64,000 nucleotides of DNA from Apostichopus japonicus (GCF_037975245.1 NC_092562.1:9775001-9839000), one strand, 5' to 3'; counted from the first letter of the stretch, positions 45,103 to 56,936 are shown. Numbers and translations: made by a program. The notes: a model not told the origin generated them from the sequence alone.

Positions 45103-45715
45103 TGTAACCTAGGTCAAACTCCAAAAAACGGACTCAAAATTTCTGGTATGCTTCTGCTGTCTCCTTGTTTAATTAAAAAACACAAGGATACTTTGTTAGT
45201 TGCTCGGTGATAACCAGTGATCAGAAATAGTCATCAAATCTATTACAATTAAATTAAAACTAAGCCTTAATTATATGTAACCCCCTCAACTAAACCCCAA
45301 AATACCAGGCCCCATTTGTATGACGGTGTCGCTGACTTGTCGAGCACCAAAGTAGACAGAATAATTTGTTGTAATTTGTTGTAATTCTGTCCTGACCAGT
45401 TCCCGACCTTGAAACACTCAAGTGCTACCAAGAAGTCCTCAAACCATCTATAAAGGCCACTGTGAGTATCTCCGATAAGTAACCACCGAATTGGTGTCAC
45501 TCCATTCGTATACAGCAAGGAGATTTTGGCAAAAACTGAATAAGTAGTCTCCTCTTACAAGGGACAGTCTGCCCTGACCAACCAGCACAATGGACCACCC
45601 ACAAAAACGTGGGTGCGCTATCAGAACAAGAATTTAGCAACACCCTAAAGGCACCCCTTAGGGCTTTCGATCAAGATAATGCACCTATCAATCTAACCCA
45701 GGTTACCTGGTTACA
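45103..45715 (-). repeat. Gypsy A probable 3' LTR
   Basis: On the - strand it runs from tgtaaccaggtaacctgg to cctaggttaca, so the ends form the usual TG...CA with short inverted repeats (tgtaacc/ggttaca). A purine-rich tract (complement of 45716-45729) lies directly upstream, as expected for the plus-strand primer. Confidence 0.7.
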
Positions 45716-46384
45716 ATCTCCCCCTTCTAAAATTGCATTGTCCCCAATGCCAGATACATCAATCAAATCGAACTAAACATCCAGCATTAGTAATCATTAC
45801 TACCCTTTCACCAATTCCTTGTTTTCTGTGATAAGTGGGAAAACCCAGTTTGTCAAAGGTCAACTTGTCAGGGGGTCGACGGTTTCATTTAGGAAACTTC
45901 ACTCCTACACTAGGTTTGCCAGCATTAACAATATTGTTTGGAACTTCAGACGGATTCGATTCCTAATCACTCCCTCTGCTCCCTCTTCAGGAGTGGTATA
46001 GGACTGGGAGTGAATCCATCAGCATCTGGTCTCTCTTCGTTGAATATGTTGAGGTCAGATTCTTCCTCAGGGACTGGGGTATCATGACCAACCGTAATTT
46101 CGTCTTCATGTGGACTAGAACTTTCAGATTTTGGGTTACCAAAGTCGTTTCCTTTCAGGTCATTGTCATTAGTCTCCTCCAGTAAGTTTCTCAATACCTC
46201 TTCCAGACCCGGATTTTCACTCCCTTGATCTTCCGTAGCGCCCCCCTGTGCTAATTTGATGGCTCAAAGCATACTTATACTAAGTCCTGGACGGGACTCC
46301 TGGGCCTCCAGGTTCAATTTCTGCGTTCCTTAACTTGATGTAAGGTTAGGCCTCCAACAAATTTTGAAAAACTCTTATTCTCTA

Positions 46385-47142
46385 TCACCTCCTTGACAAT
46401 TTCTGCGGGGAACATGTACAGCTCTCGCTTGGCGGTGGAAGATTGGATGGACATTGACTCAGAGCATCTGCATACTTGTTTAGCCTACCTGGTCGATACT
46501 TTATCTCAAGGTTGAACGGGGCTAGTTGGGCTGCCCACCTCTGCTCTGTTGCACCTAACCTGGCAGTCTGTAAATGTGCCAAAGGATTGTTATCTGTGTA
46601 TACTGTAAACTTAGCACCAGTCAGGTAACCACGGCATTTGTCGACAACAGCCCATTTCAGCGCTAATAACTCTATCTTGAAACTAGAAAAGTCACTGTAG
46701 TTCTTTTCTGCACCACGCAACCCCCTACTTGCATAGACCACTGGGTGTAGCTGACCGTCACTATCTGCTTGAAGAAGACAGGCCCCAAGACCTCTCAGTG
46801 ATGCATCTACCTCCAGTACAAAAACTCTATTAAAATCTGGGTACGCCAAAACAGGTGCTGTGGACAAAAGAGCTTTAAGTCGGCTAAATGACTCGTCTGC
46901 TTTCGGTGTCCATTCAAACTGAGGTTGAGGTTTGACATGCTTTCCTTTTCTTGCTCCTTGATTGCCAGCTATTGCATGAAGTGGTGAGGCCAATTTCACA
47001 AAACCTGGCACAAATCTGCGATAGTATGATGCTAAGCCTAGAAATGAGCTGAGCTCACTGATGTTTGTTGGTGCAGGCCAATTGACAATGCGATCAACCT
47101 TATCTGGATCCACTGATATGCCGTCTGCATTAACCACATGCC
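46385..47142 (-). pseudogene. Gypsy A pol: RT thumb and RNase H
   Basis: Reads [20 protein letters not shown] (thumb; the family's FLGL..YYRRF follows), then [17 protein letters not shown] (RNase H), [10 protein letters not shown], and ends [19 protein letters not shown]. The ORF stops soon after, where a tether and integrase should follow. Its 5' side is cut by element B. Confidence 0.92.
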
Positions 47143-47147
47143 CCAGA

Positions 47148-47302
47148 TGTCATGTCCGATGGTGGTGGCCGTAAACCGGTCATGATAATAATAACACGTG
47201 AAACAGTTGGTTGCCATTTACAAGTCTGTTTATTTAACAATATAGGTGGCGCTATCCCAATATGGGAATTCGGCGGAACATAAAATAAGACAATACAGTA
47301 CA
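47148..47302 (-). repeat. Element B 3' LTR (155 bp)
   Basis: Begins tgtcatgtcc and ends cagtaca on the + strand. It differs from the other LTR at only two positions in my base-by-base comparison. A purine tract (complement of ctcctcccctt from 47303) adjoins its inner side. Confidence 0.95.
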
Positions 47303-47368
47303 CTCCTCCCCTTGTCAACAACTAAAAATTTTATGTCCTAAAAAGTAACAACCTGTAATAAACATTAT

Positions 47369-48283
47369 TTACAAATCAAGAATCTTATTCGGTTTCCTCA
47401 TTCTGTCTGACCTTCTGAGTAAAATTTGACTATCAACTGACTGTCTTGGAGAATCAGGTTTACCAGATTCCAACAAATGTGGTGAAGTTTTTTCCCTAAC
47501 CTGACTCTCTGATGTGTCAGACTCATGATCTTCATCTGGCAACAACAGTCTGTCAAACATTTCTGAGTGAGTGGATTCCAAAGCTGTGGTGCTTTGAGAT
47601 TCTTTCAAATCAGACTGTGTTTGAGCAAAAAATGACTTTGACCGTATCTGGTTCAGATGTCTCTTCCAAGTTTGACCTTCTACTTGAATGAGATATGTCA
47701 CAGGACCTAACACTTTGTAAACAACTCCAGTTACCCATTTACCATAATTCTTTCTGAAATCTAGGACTGAGACAGAATCACCTACAGAAAATTGTCTCAC
47801 TGAACCTTCCATGACTTCATGACTTTGACCTTTTGATAACTTGGTACTCAGAGACGGTTTCAAAGAACTCAAACGTGTTCTCAGCTCACGCTTCAAAAAT
47901 AACTTAGATGGTGTTTCTTTTGTTACCGAATGTGGAGTCACTCTATATGACAATAAGAACCGGTCTAATTTCTGATGTAAATTACCAGATTCATTTTGAG
48001 ATTTCTTCATGGACTGCTTAAAAGTCTGAACAAAACGTTCAACTTCTCCATTTGATGATGGATGTTTGACTGCTGATTTTATGTGTTCCACATTATTTTT
48101 CTTCAAAAACTCTTTGAACTCATGTGCCACAAATTGAGGACCATTATCAGACACTACAGTATGAGTTAGTCCATACCTACTGAACATTTTTGGCATAACT
48201 GTTATTGTTTTTTCAGCTGTAGTAGTTTTCATCGGTATGACTTCTGGCCATTTAGAGTGACTGTCTACGACAAGCAGAAACAT
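47369..48283 (-). pseudogene. Element B integrase core and C-terminus
   Basis: Contains LVVDSHSKWPEVIPMK, VVSDNGPQFVAHEF and KHPSSNGEVERFVQTFKQSM, the D...D35E catalytic pattern. It ends with a chromatin-side tail, GDSVSVLDF and RSDRMRKPNKILDL. Intact in itself; only the junction to the upstream domain is broken. Confidence 0.95.
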
Positions 48284-48309
48284 AGATCCTAAAAATGGAC
48301 CTGCGAAAT

Positions 48310-48935
48310 CTACATATATTTATACATATATGTATTCTTTGCCAAGGCTCTGTTGGCCATCTCCATGGGTTTACAGGCGCTTTGGGTGGCAAAGTTTGGT
48401 ACTGTCGACAATCACCGCATGACCCTACTAACTCTTCTAGCTGCTGATCTAGTCTTGGCCAATAAACATGGCCCCTGGCTAGACTCTTCATCCTGACCAT
48501 GCCAGGGTGACCTTCATGTAACTCCTTCAAAACATACTGCTGTAATGACTCGGGCACAACTACTCTAACCCTCCACAAAATACAACCACATTCAACTGTT
48601 AACTTGTTTCTTTTACGGTAGTACGACTGAAATTTAACATTGACAGTCTCATTTGGCCATCCATTTAATATGAAGTACTTGACTCTTGACAATACTTTAT
48701 CTTTATCAGTTTCCTTCCTAAGTTTCTCACTACTTACAGGCAAACTGTTAACTTGGACCTCGTTGAGCTTTGACCCTTCATCAGTCCACACTGTGAACTG
48801 ATCGTTACTCTCCCCACTTTTATTCTGGGTTTGCTGAGGCAATCTTGACAAACAGTCAGCATTTGCATTTTGTTTTGTTGTGCGATACTTTATATCATAT
48901 TCATAACCTGCTAGCAATATGGCCCAACGCTGCAA
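48310..48935 (-). pseudogene. Element B RNase H end and integrase zinc-binding domain
   Basis: Reads QRWAILLAGYEYDIKYR and NANADCLSRLP (end of RNase H). The integrase HHCC domain follows: HEGHPGMVRMKSLARGHVYW and CGDCRQYQ. Before the integrase core the frame is thrown off by a short ata/tat-rich insertion around 48310-48335. Confidence 0.92.
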
Positions 48936-49006
48936 TCTAGATGCTGCCAGAACTGGTATTCCTCGCTTTGGACCTAGGATGTATGTCAGTGGTTTGTGGT
49001 CTGTCT

Positions 49007-49681
49007 CTAGGATGAAACGTTTGCCACATAGTATTGGTGGAAATGCCGGACACCAAAAACTATTGCGAGAGCTTCTTTTTCCAGCTGTGAATAGTTTTGC
49101 TCTGCTTTTGTCAAGGTTCTAGAAACATATGCAATTGGTCGCTCCTCGCCCAGGATCTTATGTGAAATGACGGCGCCAATACCACGGGGACTAGCATCAA
49201 CTGCTAATGTTACATCCTTATCAGGATCAAAATAGACAAGCACAGCCTCTGAGCTTAGGATTTCTTTCACTTTATCAAAAGCGTTTTGGCATTCCACTGT
49301 CCATTCAAACTTAGATTTGCTTTTGCTTTGCTCTATAGGACCTACTATGGTTGAAAGGTTTGGGATAAACTTTCTGTAATAGTTTAGGAACCCTAGCAGT
49401 GACTGCACTTCATGCAGACTCTTTGGTTGTGGAGCAGACTTCAGTGATTCAACCTTACTTGGTGAAGGATGTAGCCCTACCTTGTCTACAACATGCCCCA
49501 AGTACTCAATTTGAACTTGAAACAACACACACTTTTCCCTTTTCAGTTTAACATTAAACTGATTCAGCCTTTCCACAACTGCTAATAGATTCCTTTTGTG
49601 TTCTTCATCATCTTTTCCAGTGATAATGATATCATCTAGGTAACAGCCTACACCTTCCAGCCCATTCAATATCTTATCCAT
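49007..49681 (-). pseudogene. Element B RT palm and RNase H start
   Basis: Contains GCYLDDIIITGKDDEEH (catalytic YLDD), FLNYYRKFIPNLS, VTLAVDASPRGIGAV and YSQLEKEALAIVFGVRHFHQ. The frame then breaks, close to the RNase H core. Confidence 0.94.
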
Positions 49682-51396
49682 ACTCTGTTGAAATATGGCT
49701 GGGCTGAGTTTACACCAAAAGGAAGCCTTGTGTATTGGAATAACCCCAGGTGTGTATTAATGGTTACATACTTCCTTGATTGTTCATCAAGCTCTACCTG
49801 TTGGTATGCTGAAGTTAAATCTAACTTTGAGAACTTCTGCCCCCCATTCAACTTTGCATACAATTCCTCCGGCCTTGGGAGTGGGTACTCTGTGGTTTCT
49901 AATTCAGGATTAATTGTCACTTTGTAATCACCACAAAGCCTTATTTTTCCATCAGGCTTTTTTACAGGGACTACAGGGGCTGCCCATTCGGAATATTCCA
50001 CTTTTTCCAGGATCCCCTCTTTTACCAATCTGTTAATCTCCTCTGTAACTTGTTCTTTAACTGCAAATGGGATTGGGCGAGGTTTGAAAAATTTGGGTTT
50101 TGCTCCCTCTTTTACTGTAAGATGTGCATGCACCCCCTTTACTTTTCCAATCTCCCTATTGAATACCCCACTATTTGCAATATGCTCCTCAATGTTTTGC
50201 TTAGGAACATTTGGACTTTGTATTTTCTTTATGTTTTGCCAGTCCAAAGGCAATTCAAGTAGCCAATCCCTTCCCATTAAAGCTGGACCGTTTCCCTCTA
50301 CAACATATATAGGTAACATTTGTTCCTGTCCATTATACTGAACTCTGACTTTACCTTTACCATGAACTGGAATCTTATCTCCTAGATAAGTTTTTAATAC
50401 AACCTTTGTTGCATGCAGTTTAACTTTTGACTTGAGTTTCTTAAAAAATGTCTCTTTTGGAATTAGTGTCACTCCTGCCCCAGTGTCCACTTCCATGGAA
50501 ATTGGCACCCCTTCGATGTTGGCTTCCACTACGATTGGCTTTGCTGATCCCTTTACTAGATTCGTCGCATGGATGTGTAATAACTCTTCTTCTAAGTCTT
50601 CCGAAGTATCCGACTCTCCTTCGGCAACAGCTTTGACGCGAGAACTTTTTCTCTCTTTCTTCTGTTTAGCTCTACACATCTTTCGTGTGTGACCCTTCTT
50701 CTGGCACTCGAAACACTCTTTATCTTTGTAATAACAATCTTCTGCTTTGTGATTAAGTCCTCCACACCTATAACATTTTGCCTTATTTACCTTCTTCTTC
50801 GTTTCCCGTTGTGGTGCTACTCGGTGAGCAGTAGCACTGGTCTCGGAATTGCAGAATTCCTGGGATTCTTTCGCTGCTGATTCCATCACCTTTGCCAATT
50901 CTACAGCTTTTATGAACGTTAATGTTTTTTGTGTTAGAAGCCGTTTTTGTGTACTCTCACTCATCAATCCGCACACGAACCGGTCTCGCAAAGAGTGATC
51001 CAAATTTGTGCCGAACTGACACCTCTCTGCTAGCTTTCTTAGTTCTGCTACAAATGTTGCAATGTTTTCATTTTCATATTGCGCTTGTTTGTGAAAACGA
51101 AATCGTTCTACGATTAATAATGGTTCTGGTGACAGGTGATTTTGCAGTGTTTTTACAATCTGGGTGAACGTTTCAGTAGCTGGCTTTTCCGGAGCCATCA
51201 AGTTTCTCAGTAAAGTATAGGTTTTACTACCCATTAAACTTAGCAATGCTGGCGTTTTCTTACTTTCTGGCATGTCATTAGCTTCAAAATACAGCTCTAC
51301 CCGTTCCACATAGGTAGGCCAGTCTTCTACATTTTCATTAAATGTTTCGATTGTTCCAATATTGGTCGCCATGTTATCTGTAACGTCTGTAACCAA
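49666..51396 (-). pseudogene. Element B gag-protease-RT N-terminal ORF (576 codons)
   Basis: Starts ATG at 51396 (an internal ATG-AAT start, MATNIGTIETF, is also plausible). The gag has a capsid-like region, then two CCHC knuckles (CYRCGGLNHKAEDC and CFECQKKGHTRKMC). Retropepsin follows at MEVDTGAGVTLIP, then RT fingers and palm to FSKLDLTSAYQQVEL and LPFGVNSA. A frameshift after LPFGVNSA diverts the frame to a stop, so gag-pro-pol is broken here. Confidence 0.95.
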
Positions 51397-51609
51397 TACT
51401 ATGTTTTAGGTGTTAGAAACGTATAGTCCTATCCTAACCACTTTATCCTTGGCGTTTATGTTAGGCTATCGCAGTCTTTACTGCACTTACATACCGGGGA
51501 TAGGAATGTAGCGTTTACCCTTCTACCGTTGTGAAAGTTTTGTCCGGATCAGAAATTCATTAAAAACCGATGTCATCAACTTCAGGCAATCCCATCCTCG
51601 TTCGTCATC

Positions 51610-51764
51610 TGTCATGTCCGGTGGTGGTGGCCGTAAACCGGTCATGATAATAATAACACGTGAAACAGTTGGTTGCCATTTACAAGTCTGTTTATTTAAC
51701 AACATAGGTGGCGCTATCCCAATATGGGAATTCGGCGGAACATAAAATAAGACAATACAGTACA
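51610..51764 (-). repeat. Element B 5' LTR (155 bp)
   Basis: The same 155-bp sequence as 47148-47302 apart from two substitutions. No primer-binding site could be matched confidently to a tRNA on its inner side. Confidence 0.95.
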
Positions 51765-51769
51765 CCAGA

Positions 51770-52122
51770 TGCATGACTTCTCTCCGAAAAAGATCACACT
51801 TCTCCCCCTTTAGTTTCAGTCCATACTTTTGAAGCCTTTCAAAAACCTCCAGTCTTTCCAAATGCTCATCAAAAGCACTGGAAAATACTAAGATGTCATC
51901 CAAGTAGAATATTACCTCGCTAAGGTTCAAGTCGCCAAAGATTAGCTCCATGATTCGCTGGAAGGTACTCGGACTATTGCACAGTCCTTGTGGCATTCGG
52001 TTGAACTCATATAACCCCCAAGGGACTCTGAATGCAGTGTGTGGGATGGATTCGTGGTGCATTGCGATTTGGAAGTAGCCATGGGAAAGATCTAGTGAAG
52101 AGAAATACTTCGCACCGCCCAA
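51770..52122 (-). pseudogene. Gypsy A pol: RT palm with YLDD
   Basis: Begins GGAKYFSSLDLSHGYFQI and contains FYLDDILVFS, the RT catalytic motif. It runs into the element B LTR within MHL; the remainder resumes at 47142 once B and one ccaga copy are discounted. Confidence 0.92.
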
Positions 52123-52157
52123 TGCCTCAAGTGTTTCGTCAATCCTCTGGAGAGGAA

Positions 52158-52547
52158 TTAATCTTTGACCGTTAAAGCATTCAGCTGTCTGTAGTCAATG
52201 CATAACCGGAGGCCTCCCGACTTCTTATGAACAAGTACCACAGGGCTAGCATATGGACTTATGGACTTACGTATAATATCATGGTCTAACATGCCCTTTA
52301 AAAGTTCCTTTACTTCTGCCATCTGTGTAGGTGGTATCCTCCTATAAGGTAATCTGATAGGTGTGCAGCTGGTCAAGTTTATCTCGTGTGGAATTACATC
52401 ACAAAACCCAAGATCAAAGGCGTCATTGGAGAAAGCTGTTGTGTGCTTGTTAACTAACCGAGCTACTGCAATCATCTCACTCTTTTCAAGGTTCTGGAGT
52501 TTCAGACCTTCCGGTAGTTCTATGCTTACCCCATCACTTGAAGTCAC
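52158..52547 (-). pseudogene. Gypsy A pol: RT fingers
   Basis: Contains [40 protein letters not shown] and [13 protein letters not shown] small frame break near 52125-52157 separates it from the palm. Confidence 0.9.
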
Positions 52548-52639
52548 TCTTTGTCTTTCTGCTGTACTATTCTCTTTCAGCTCTGGAGCACACTGTTCAT
52601 TGGTGTTGTGAATCTGAAGGTCATTTGTTCTGAGGTCAC

Positions 52640-53300
52640 CTATCTTCTGAATGTCACCTCTACCTGGGAGATTAGCACCTCTTGGATGTTGACTTGGATA
52701 CCATCCTCAGCATGTTGGATGAGCACTTCCTCCTTTCCTTCTAATCCAGTAGCGGAGGAGAGTACTGTGTCAGGTGGCAGAAATACTTCACAATCTCTGT
52801 GATTCAGGACCAAGATAGTTGAAGAGGAACAAGAAATACAACCTTCCATAACTTCAATCTGAGAATGGACCTCCAGCTGTGCCCCCTGAACCAAATAAAC
52901 CACATTCACTTCTGGCCGTATCGTATCACTCTTGACATTGCACGCTACCTTCTGTGCAGTCCTAGGTGGGAGAATTGTTGTCACTTGTCCAGTCGTCACC
53001 TGTCCTTTTTTAACAGTTTTCTTTACTCTTCCATTCTGTTTACCTGCCATATTAACACTCTTCATCGCTAGACAAAATCTCTGCTACATCCCATTCTGTG
53101 TAGTCATCTTTAACAAATGTCGGAGGGCATTGCACCCTAACAAAACTGGGAAATCCTTCTTCCTACCTTCAAGTTGGCCAGTCTTTATGATGAGAAAGCC
53201 AACAGTGGTCTCCTGCTTTTCTATCTTCACCGTAGCTTGCACATACCCTTCCACTGGGACCTCTGTACCTCAATAATCTTGATTGCTGTATTCAACTTCG
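52640..53300 (-). pseudogene. Gypsy A pol: protease-like and linker region
   Basis: The ORF 52640-53065 (SVNMAGKQNGRV...) is a protease-RT linker, rich in the repeated QVTT and VNV phrases seen in such elements. Upstream, other frames read VPVEGYVQATVKIEKQETTV and FPVLLGCNALR, which resemble the C-terminal part of a retropepsin domain. Stops and frame changes show decay. Confidence 0.6.
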
Positions 53301-53420
53301 CAAGGGGTCCAATTGTTGGTTTCAGTAGACCGTGGACGATCTGTGATGGAATAACAGAAGTGTTTCATGGGCTGATAGATAACACAGACACAGAGGTTAA
53401 CGTTAGGTAAGTATATTGTG

Positions 53421-54046
53421 ACGTTCTTGAATTACACACTAGAGCTCCTCTGCTGGGGTGCATGCAATAACCTGATCGACTATGCGATTATAATAGATAA
53501 TAGAATGAATCACGTAACATCTTTCTCCTTTTATTTTTAAGCTAATTAAAATAAAATGTTTGGATTGTCAGAGTTCAAGACAAAATGATTTCTGGGATTA
53601 CTAATCGCAAGGGTAGCTCCAATTACACTCAAAAATCAATAAATCGACAAACTTCAAAATCGATTAAATCGACAAACTTCAAAATCGAATAACAGAACAA
53701 AATTACAGATCCAAACGGTTTGTCTTCCTGATGATCTTTCTATTGGCAGAGATGAACGCAGAGACGTGATTCGTAGCCACAAACGACTAGTTGACTGAAC
53801 TTTGTAGCGTTAAAAGAAGTACAAAACGATTCCAGAAGAGATTAAATAGTCAAACACGTAACTGTAGTTTACTTCAAAAACAATAAAAGTGTTTATTTAA
53901 TCACTGCTTCTTATCGGGAGGTTTTCAGCATTGGAACATGTAGATGGAAAAAACATGACAAAATATCAATATGATATTTCGTAATCGTACAGTAGCACGT
54001 AAACAAATATCTCCTTATAGGTTAGAGTACTTGCTTACTGTACACT

Positions 54047-54083
<37 letters not shown>

Positions 54084-54161
54084 GAGTTAAACAGTTAAAC
54101 AAAGTAGGGACATAAAAGAAAACAAGAATAACAGTCCAGGCAAAAGTGGACTTTACCAACA
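53421..54161. other. Probable copia 3' LTR region, boundaries uncertain
   Basis: No ORF of interest. It lies immediately 3' of the copia pol stop on the - strand. The - strand sequence tgttggtaaagtcc beginning at about 54162 follows a purine-rich tract (ttagaagga), as an LTR start should. The opposite LTR end could not be fixed. A (TA)n run lies at about 54050-54081. Confidence 0.4.
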
Positions 54162-54184
54162 CTCCTTCTAACTTGAAGTTGGAC

Positions 54185-55300
54185 TTAAAACATTTCTTTT
54201 AACCCAGACATTTGTCTTAGTTTTTCAAACCGTTGTTTACTCAGTCCTTTCGTTAGCAAGTCAGCCACCATGTCCTCGGTTGGACAATACATAAGTTCAA
54301 TAGTACCATGCTCAACGGTCTCTCTGATAAAGTGGTACTTTATCTCGATGTGTTTTGTCCTTCCATGAAACTGTGGGTTCTTGGCCATGCAGATTGCAGA
54401 CTGGTTATCTTCGAGGATCCTCAGTGGTTTGTTTGGCTTATTTTGCAAGTCAGTGTTAAGTCGTTGCAACCACACTGCTTCCTGGGCTGCGCTGGCCAAT
54501 GCAATATACTCTGCTTCTGCAGTAGAGAGGGCTACACATGTTTGCTTCTTGCTCTTCCAGCTCACAGCAGCTCCACTTACTTGAAACAAGTAACCTGAGG
54601 TTGACTTCCTGTCATTAACATCACCTGCCCAATCAGCATCTGAATAGCCAATACATTCATTTGATCCATCTTTGGTATACAGCAGACCATAGTTGATTGT
54701 ACCTCTGAGGTAACGTAGAATACGTTTCACAGCTGTCAAGTGGTGTTTGGTGGGTTCAGATGTGAACTTTGCCACATTGCACACAGCAAAATTTATATCA
54801 GGTCTTGTCATCGTTGAGAGATAGAGCAAGCTACCAACAATAGACTGATATAGTCCTTGGTCCACAAGTTCAGATTCCTCTGTTGCTTTAACTAGCTTCG
54901 AACTGACTTCAACTGGCGTTGAAACTGGTTTGGAATTTTCCATTCCATACTTCTGCAGGACTTTCTCAGTATACACTGGTTGTCCGATCCAGATTTCTCC
55001 GTTGGTGTTCTGCTTAATATTCACCTCGAGGAAATAACTTAGTTCTCCCATGTCTTTGACCGCAAACTTTTCAGCAAGAGCCACTTTGACTTGTGTAACA
55101 TGTTCATTACTCTTGCCAGCTAGAAGAATGTCATCAACATAAATGGCAATGATGAACACCTCTCCTTTTGAAGACATGTACAAGCAAGGATCACTTGTTG
55201 TTTGCACAAACCCCATTTCAATTAGGTGGTTATATGCAAAGTTTCGTTCCAGCATCTTGGTGATTGTTTTAGTCCATAAATGCTTCTTTTGAGTTTGCAT
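54185..55300 (-). pseudogene. Copia RT palm/thumb and RNase H
   Basis: Contains IAIYVDDILLAGKSNEHV (copia YVDD), GSLLYLSTMTRPDINFAV, CIGYSDADWAGDVNDRKSTS, ALSTAEAEYIALASAAQEAV, DNQSAICMAKNP and ADLLTKGL. These are the full canonical set for the copia RT/RNase H C-terminus. The ORF is open for 371 codons; the loss is upstream. Confidence 0.95.
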
Positions 55301-56139
55301 ACAAGGTGCTCTTTGCCTTGGACAACGAAACCGTCTGGTTGTTTCATATAGACTTCCTCGTTGAGGTTACCATTAAGAAATGCCGTTGTTACATCCATCT
55401 GGTGAACTTTCAAGTCATTTTGAACACTTAGTGCCAAAACATTTCGTACAGACTCAAAACGTATGACTGGACAAAACGTCTCATCATAATCAACACCAAA
55501 CTTCTGAGAAAAACCTTGGGCTACCAGTCGAGCTTTATACCGTTCGACTGACCCATCAGAACATGACTTAACCTTAAACACCCATTTGCTGCCAACTGCT
55601 TTTCTACCTTCTGGCAGCTCAGTTAAGACCCAAACATTATTATCATGGAGAGACTGAACTTCTTTCTCTATGGCATCCACCCATTTTGATTTATCAGATC
55701 TACCTAGAGCTTCACTCACAGTAAATGACTCTTTTGGATTACTTCCAACAAAGTTTACCCATTCACCAAAATGATCAGGAGGTCTCCGATCTCTTTCTGA
55801 TCGCCTAAGTTGTGCCTCTGGAGCTCCATCATCGGCAACTAACTTGTCATTACTCATACTATCAATCAGTATGTGACGATCCTCATACGAGTCATTGGAC
55901 TCCTTCTCAACTCCATGCATCTGCTCATTAAACTGAACATCTCTACTAAAGAACACTTTTGGAACGTTTTTGATCGTAAAGTCGATACCCCTTTGTCTCA
56001 GTACCATATCCCAAGAAGATGCATTTTCTTGCTTTGGAGTCAAGTTTCTGGCATTCATCCTTTGGGACATGAGCATATGCAACACACCCAAATGATCGGA
56101 AATTGGAAACATTTGGCTTCTCCCCAGTCCAAGCCTCAA
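55222..56139 (-). pseudogene. Copia integrase end and RT N-terminus
   Basis: The two reading frames here supply FRSFGCVAYAHVPKDECQKL, KCIFLGYGTETKGYRLYD, then SKWVDAIEKEVQSLHDNNVW, ARLVAQGFSQKFGVDYDETF and MDVTTAFLNGNLNEEVYMKQ. The frame shifts near 55980 (integrase end) and near 55300. Confidence 0.92.
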
Positions 56140-56503
56140 AGGGTGTCATTCCCTTGACAACCTTTGTTGGACTTCGATTTGGTTCGGGTGGTTTTAGTGG
56201 TTGGTTGATGGTTTCTTTTGCCTCCTTGTCTGGTTGGACGTCATCAGACGGATGTTCTTCACTTGGCTTATGGGATGCCCTCAGGAATCTCCTCCCTTTG
56301 CGGAATTACCTCCCCTTTTCTGTCTCGACCTCATATGACCGGGATGTGATTGCCTTTGTCGCGGTCGCCTCCTTCCATTCTTTCTGGCTTGTCTGTATTG
56401 GTTGCATTCATACAGTGTCACCAACATTTAGAGGTTTAAGTGTCCTCCTTGGTGTTAATCGTTGTGCAACCTCGGATTTCTTTGAGTCCATTTGCCGCCA
56501 GAT

Positions 56504-56936
56504 TCATTGTGAATCGTTCGTGCCCGGCTGAAGTAGAGAGGCAGTAGATGGTACGTTAGTCTTTGTCCGTCTACCTATCAGTCGTTGTGCGGGACTTGCC
56601 TCGACACCTTCAGTTGGTGTATTTCTGAAGTTCAGTAACCCAATGTACGTCTTCCTTCGATGCACGGCATTTTGTAAATAGCCCTTTGGCAGTTTTAACA
56701 GCTGCCTCTGCTGCTCCGTTAGATTGGCTGTTTCCTGGGCTTGACTTTTCATGTCGAAAATCCCAAGTCTTGCTAAAGTGCTGAAACCTTTCGGATGAGT
56801 ACTGCGGCCCATTATCACTTATCACAAGGTTAGGTATGCCATACCTAGCGAAGTGATGTTTCAACTTGGTGATGACGGCTTCTGATGATGTCTCAGTCAA
56901 GTAGTCAACCTCAAAGAAAACTGCTGTAGTAGTCAA
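56504..56936 (-). pseudogene. Element C integrase core
   Basis: Two frames together give FFEVDYLTETSSEAVITKLK, FARYGIPNLVISDNGPQYSS and SPGNSQSNGAAEAAVKTAKG, i.e. the second Asp and Glu of the integrase triad. Then FRNTPTEGVEASPAQRLIGR. A frame change near 56700 disables it. Confidence 0.9.

Larger units (their letters stand above)
47148..51764 (-). mobile_element. Ty3/gypsy retrotransposon B (K02A2.6-like), full length with short LTRs
   Basis: A 4617-bp element on the - strand, bounded by 155-bp LTRs and by ccaga at 47143-47147 and 51765-51769. Order 5' to 3' on the - strand: LTR, about 210-bp leader, gag with two zinc knuckles, protease, RT, RNase H, integrase, polypurine tract, LTR. Three frame breaks (near 49675, 49020 and 48310) inactivate pol. 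It inserted into the RT of element A. Confidence 0.95.
45103..53420 (-). mobile_element. Ty3/gypsy retrotransposon A (defective, split by element B)
   Basis: A - strand element with a probable 3' LTR (45103-45715), a polypurine tract, a remnant of the pol C-terminus, RNase H and RT. RT is cut at 47147/51765 by element B and resumes to the right with the rest of RT, the inter-domain region and protease-like sequence to about 53400. The integrase is missing: the RNase H ORF stops at 46385, and only a short acidic pol tail (45967-46194) follows. No gag or 5' LTR was recognised before the copia relic, so it is truncated as well as interrupted. Confidence 0.85.
54162..56150 (-). mobile_element. 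Ty1/copia retrotransposon relic (5'-truncated)
   Basis: The pol C-terminal half remains: the end of integrase from TPFEAWTGEKP, the whole RT, and RNase H to the stop near 54185. The integrase core, protease, gag and 5' LTR are absent; upstream sequence switches at about 56150 to a gypsy integrase tail. Small frame breaks occur near 55260 and 55980. Confidence 0.9.
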
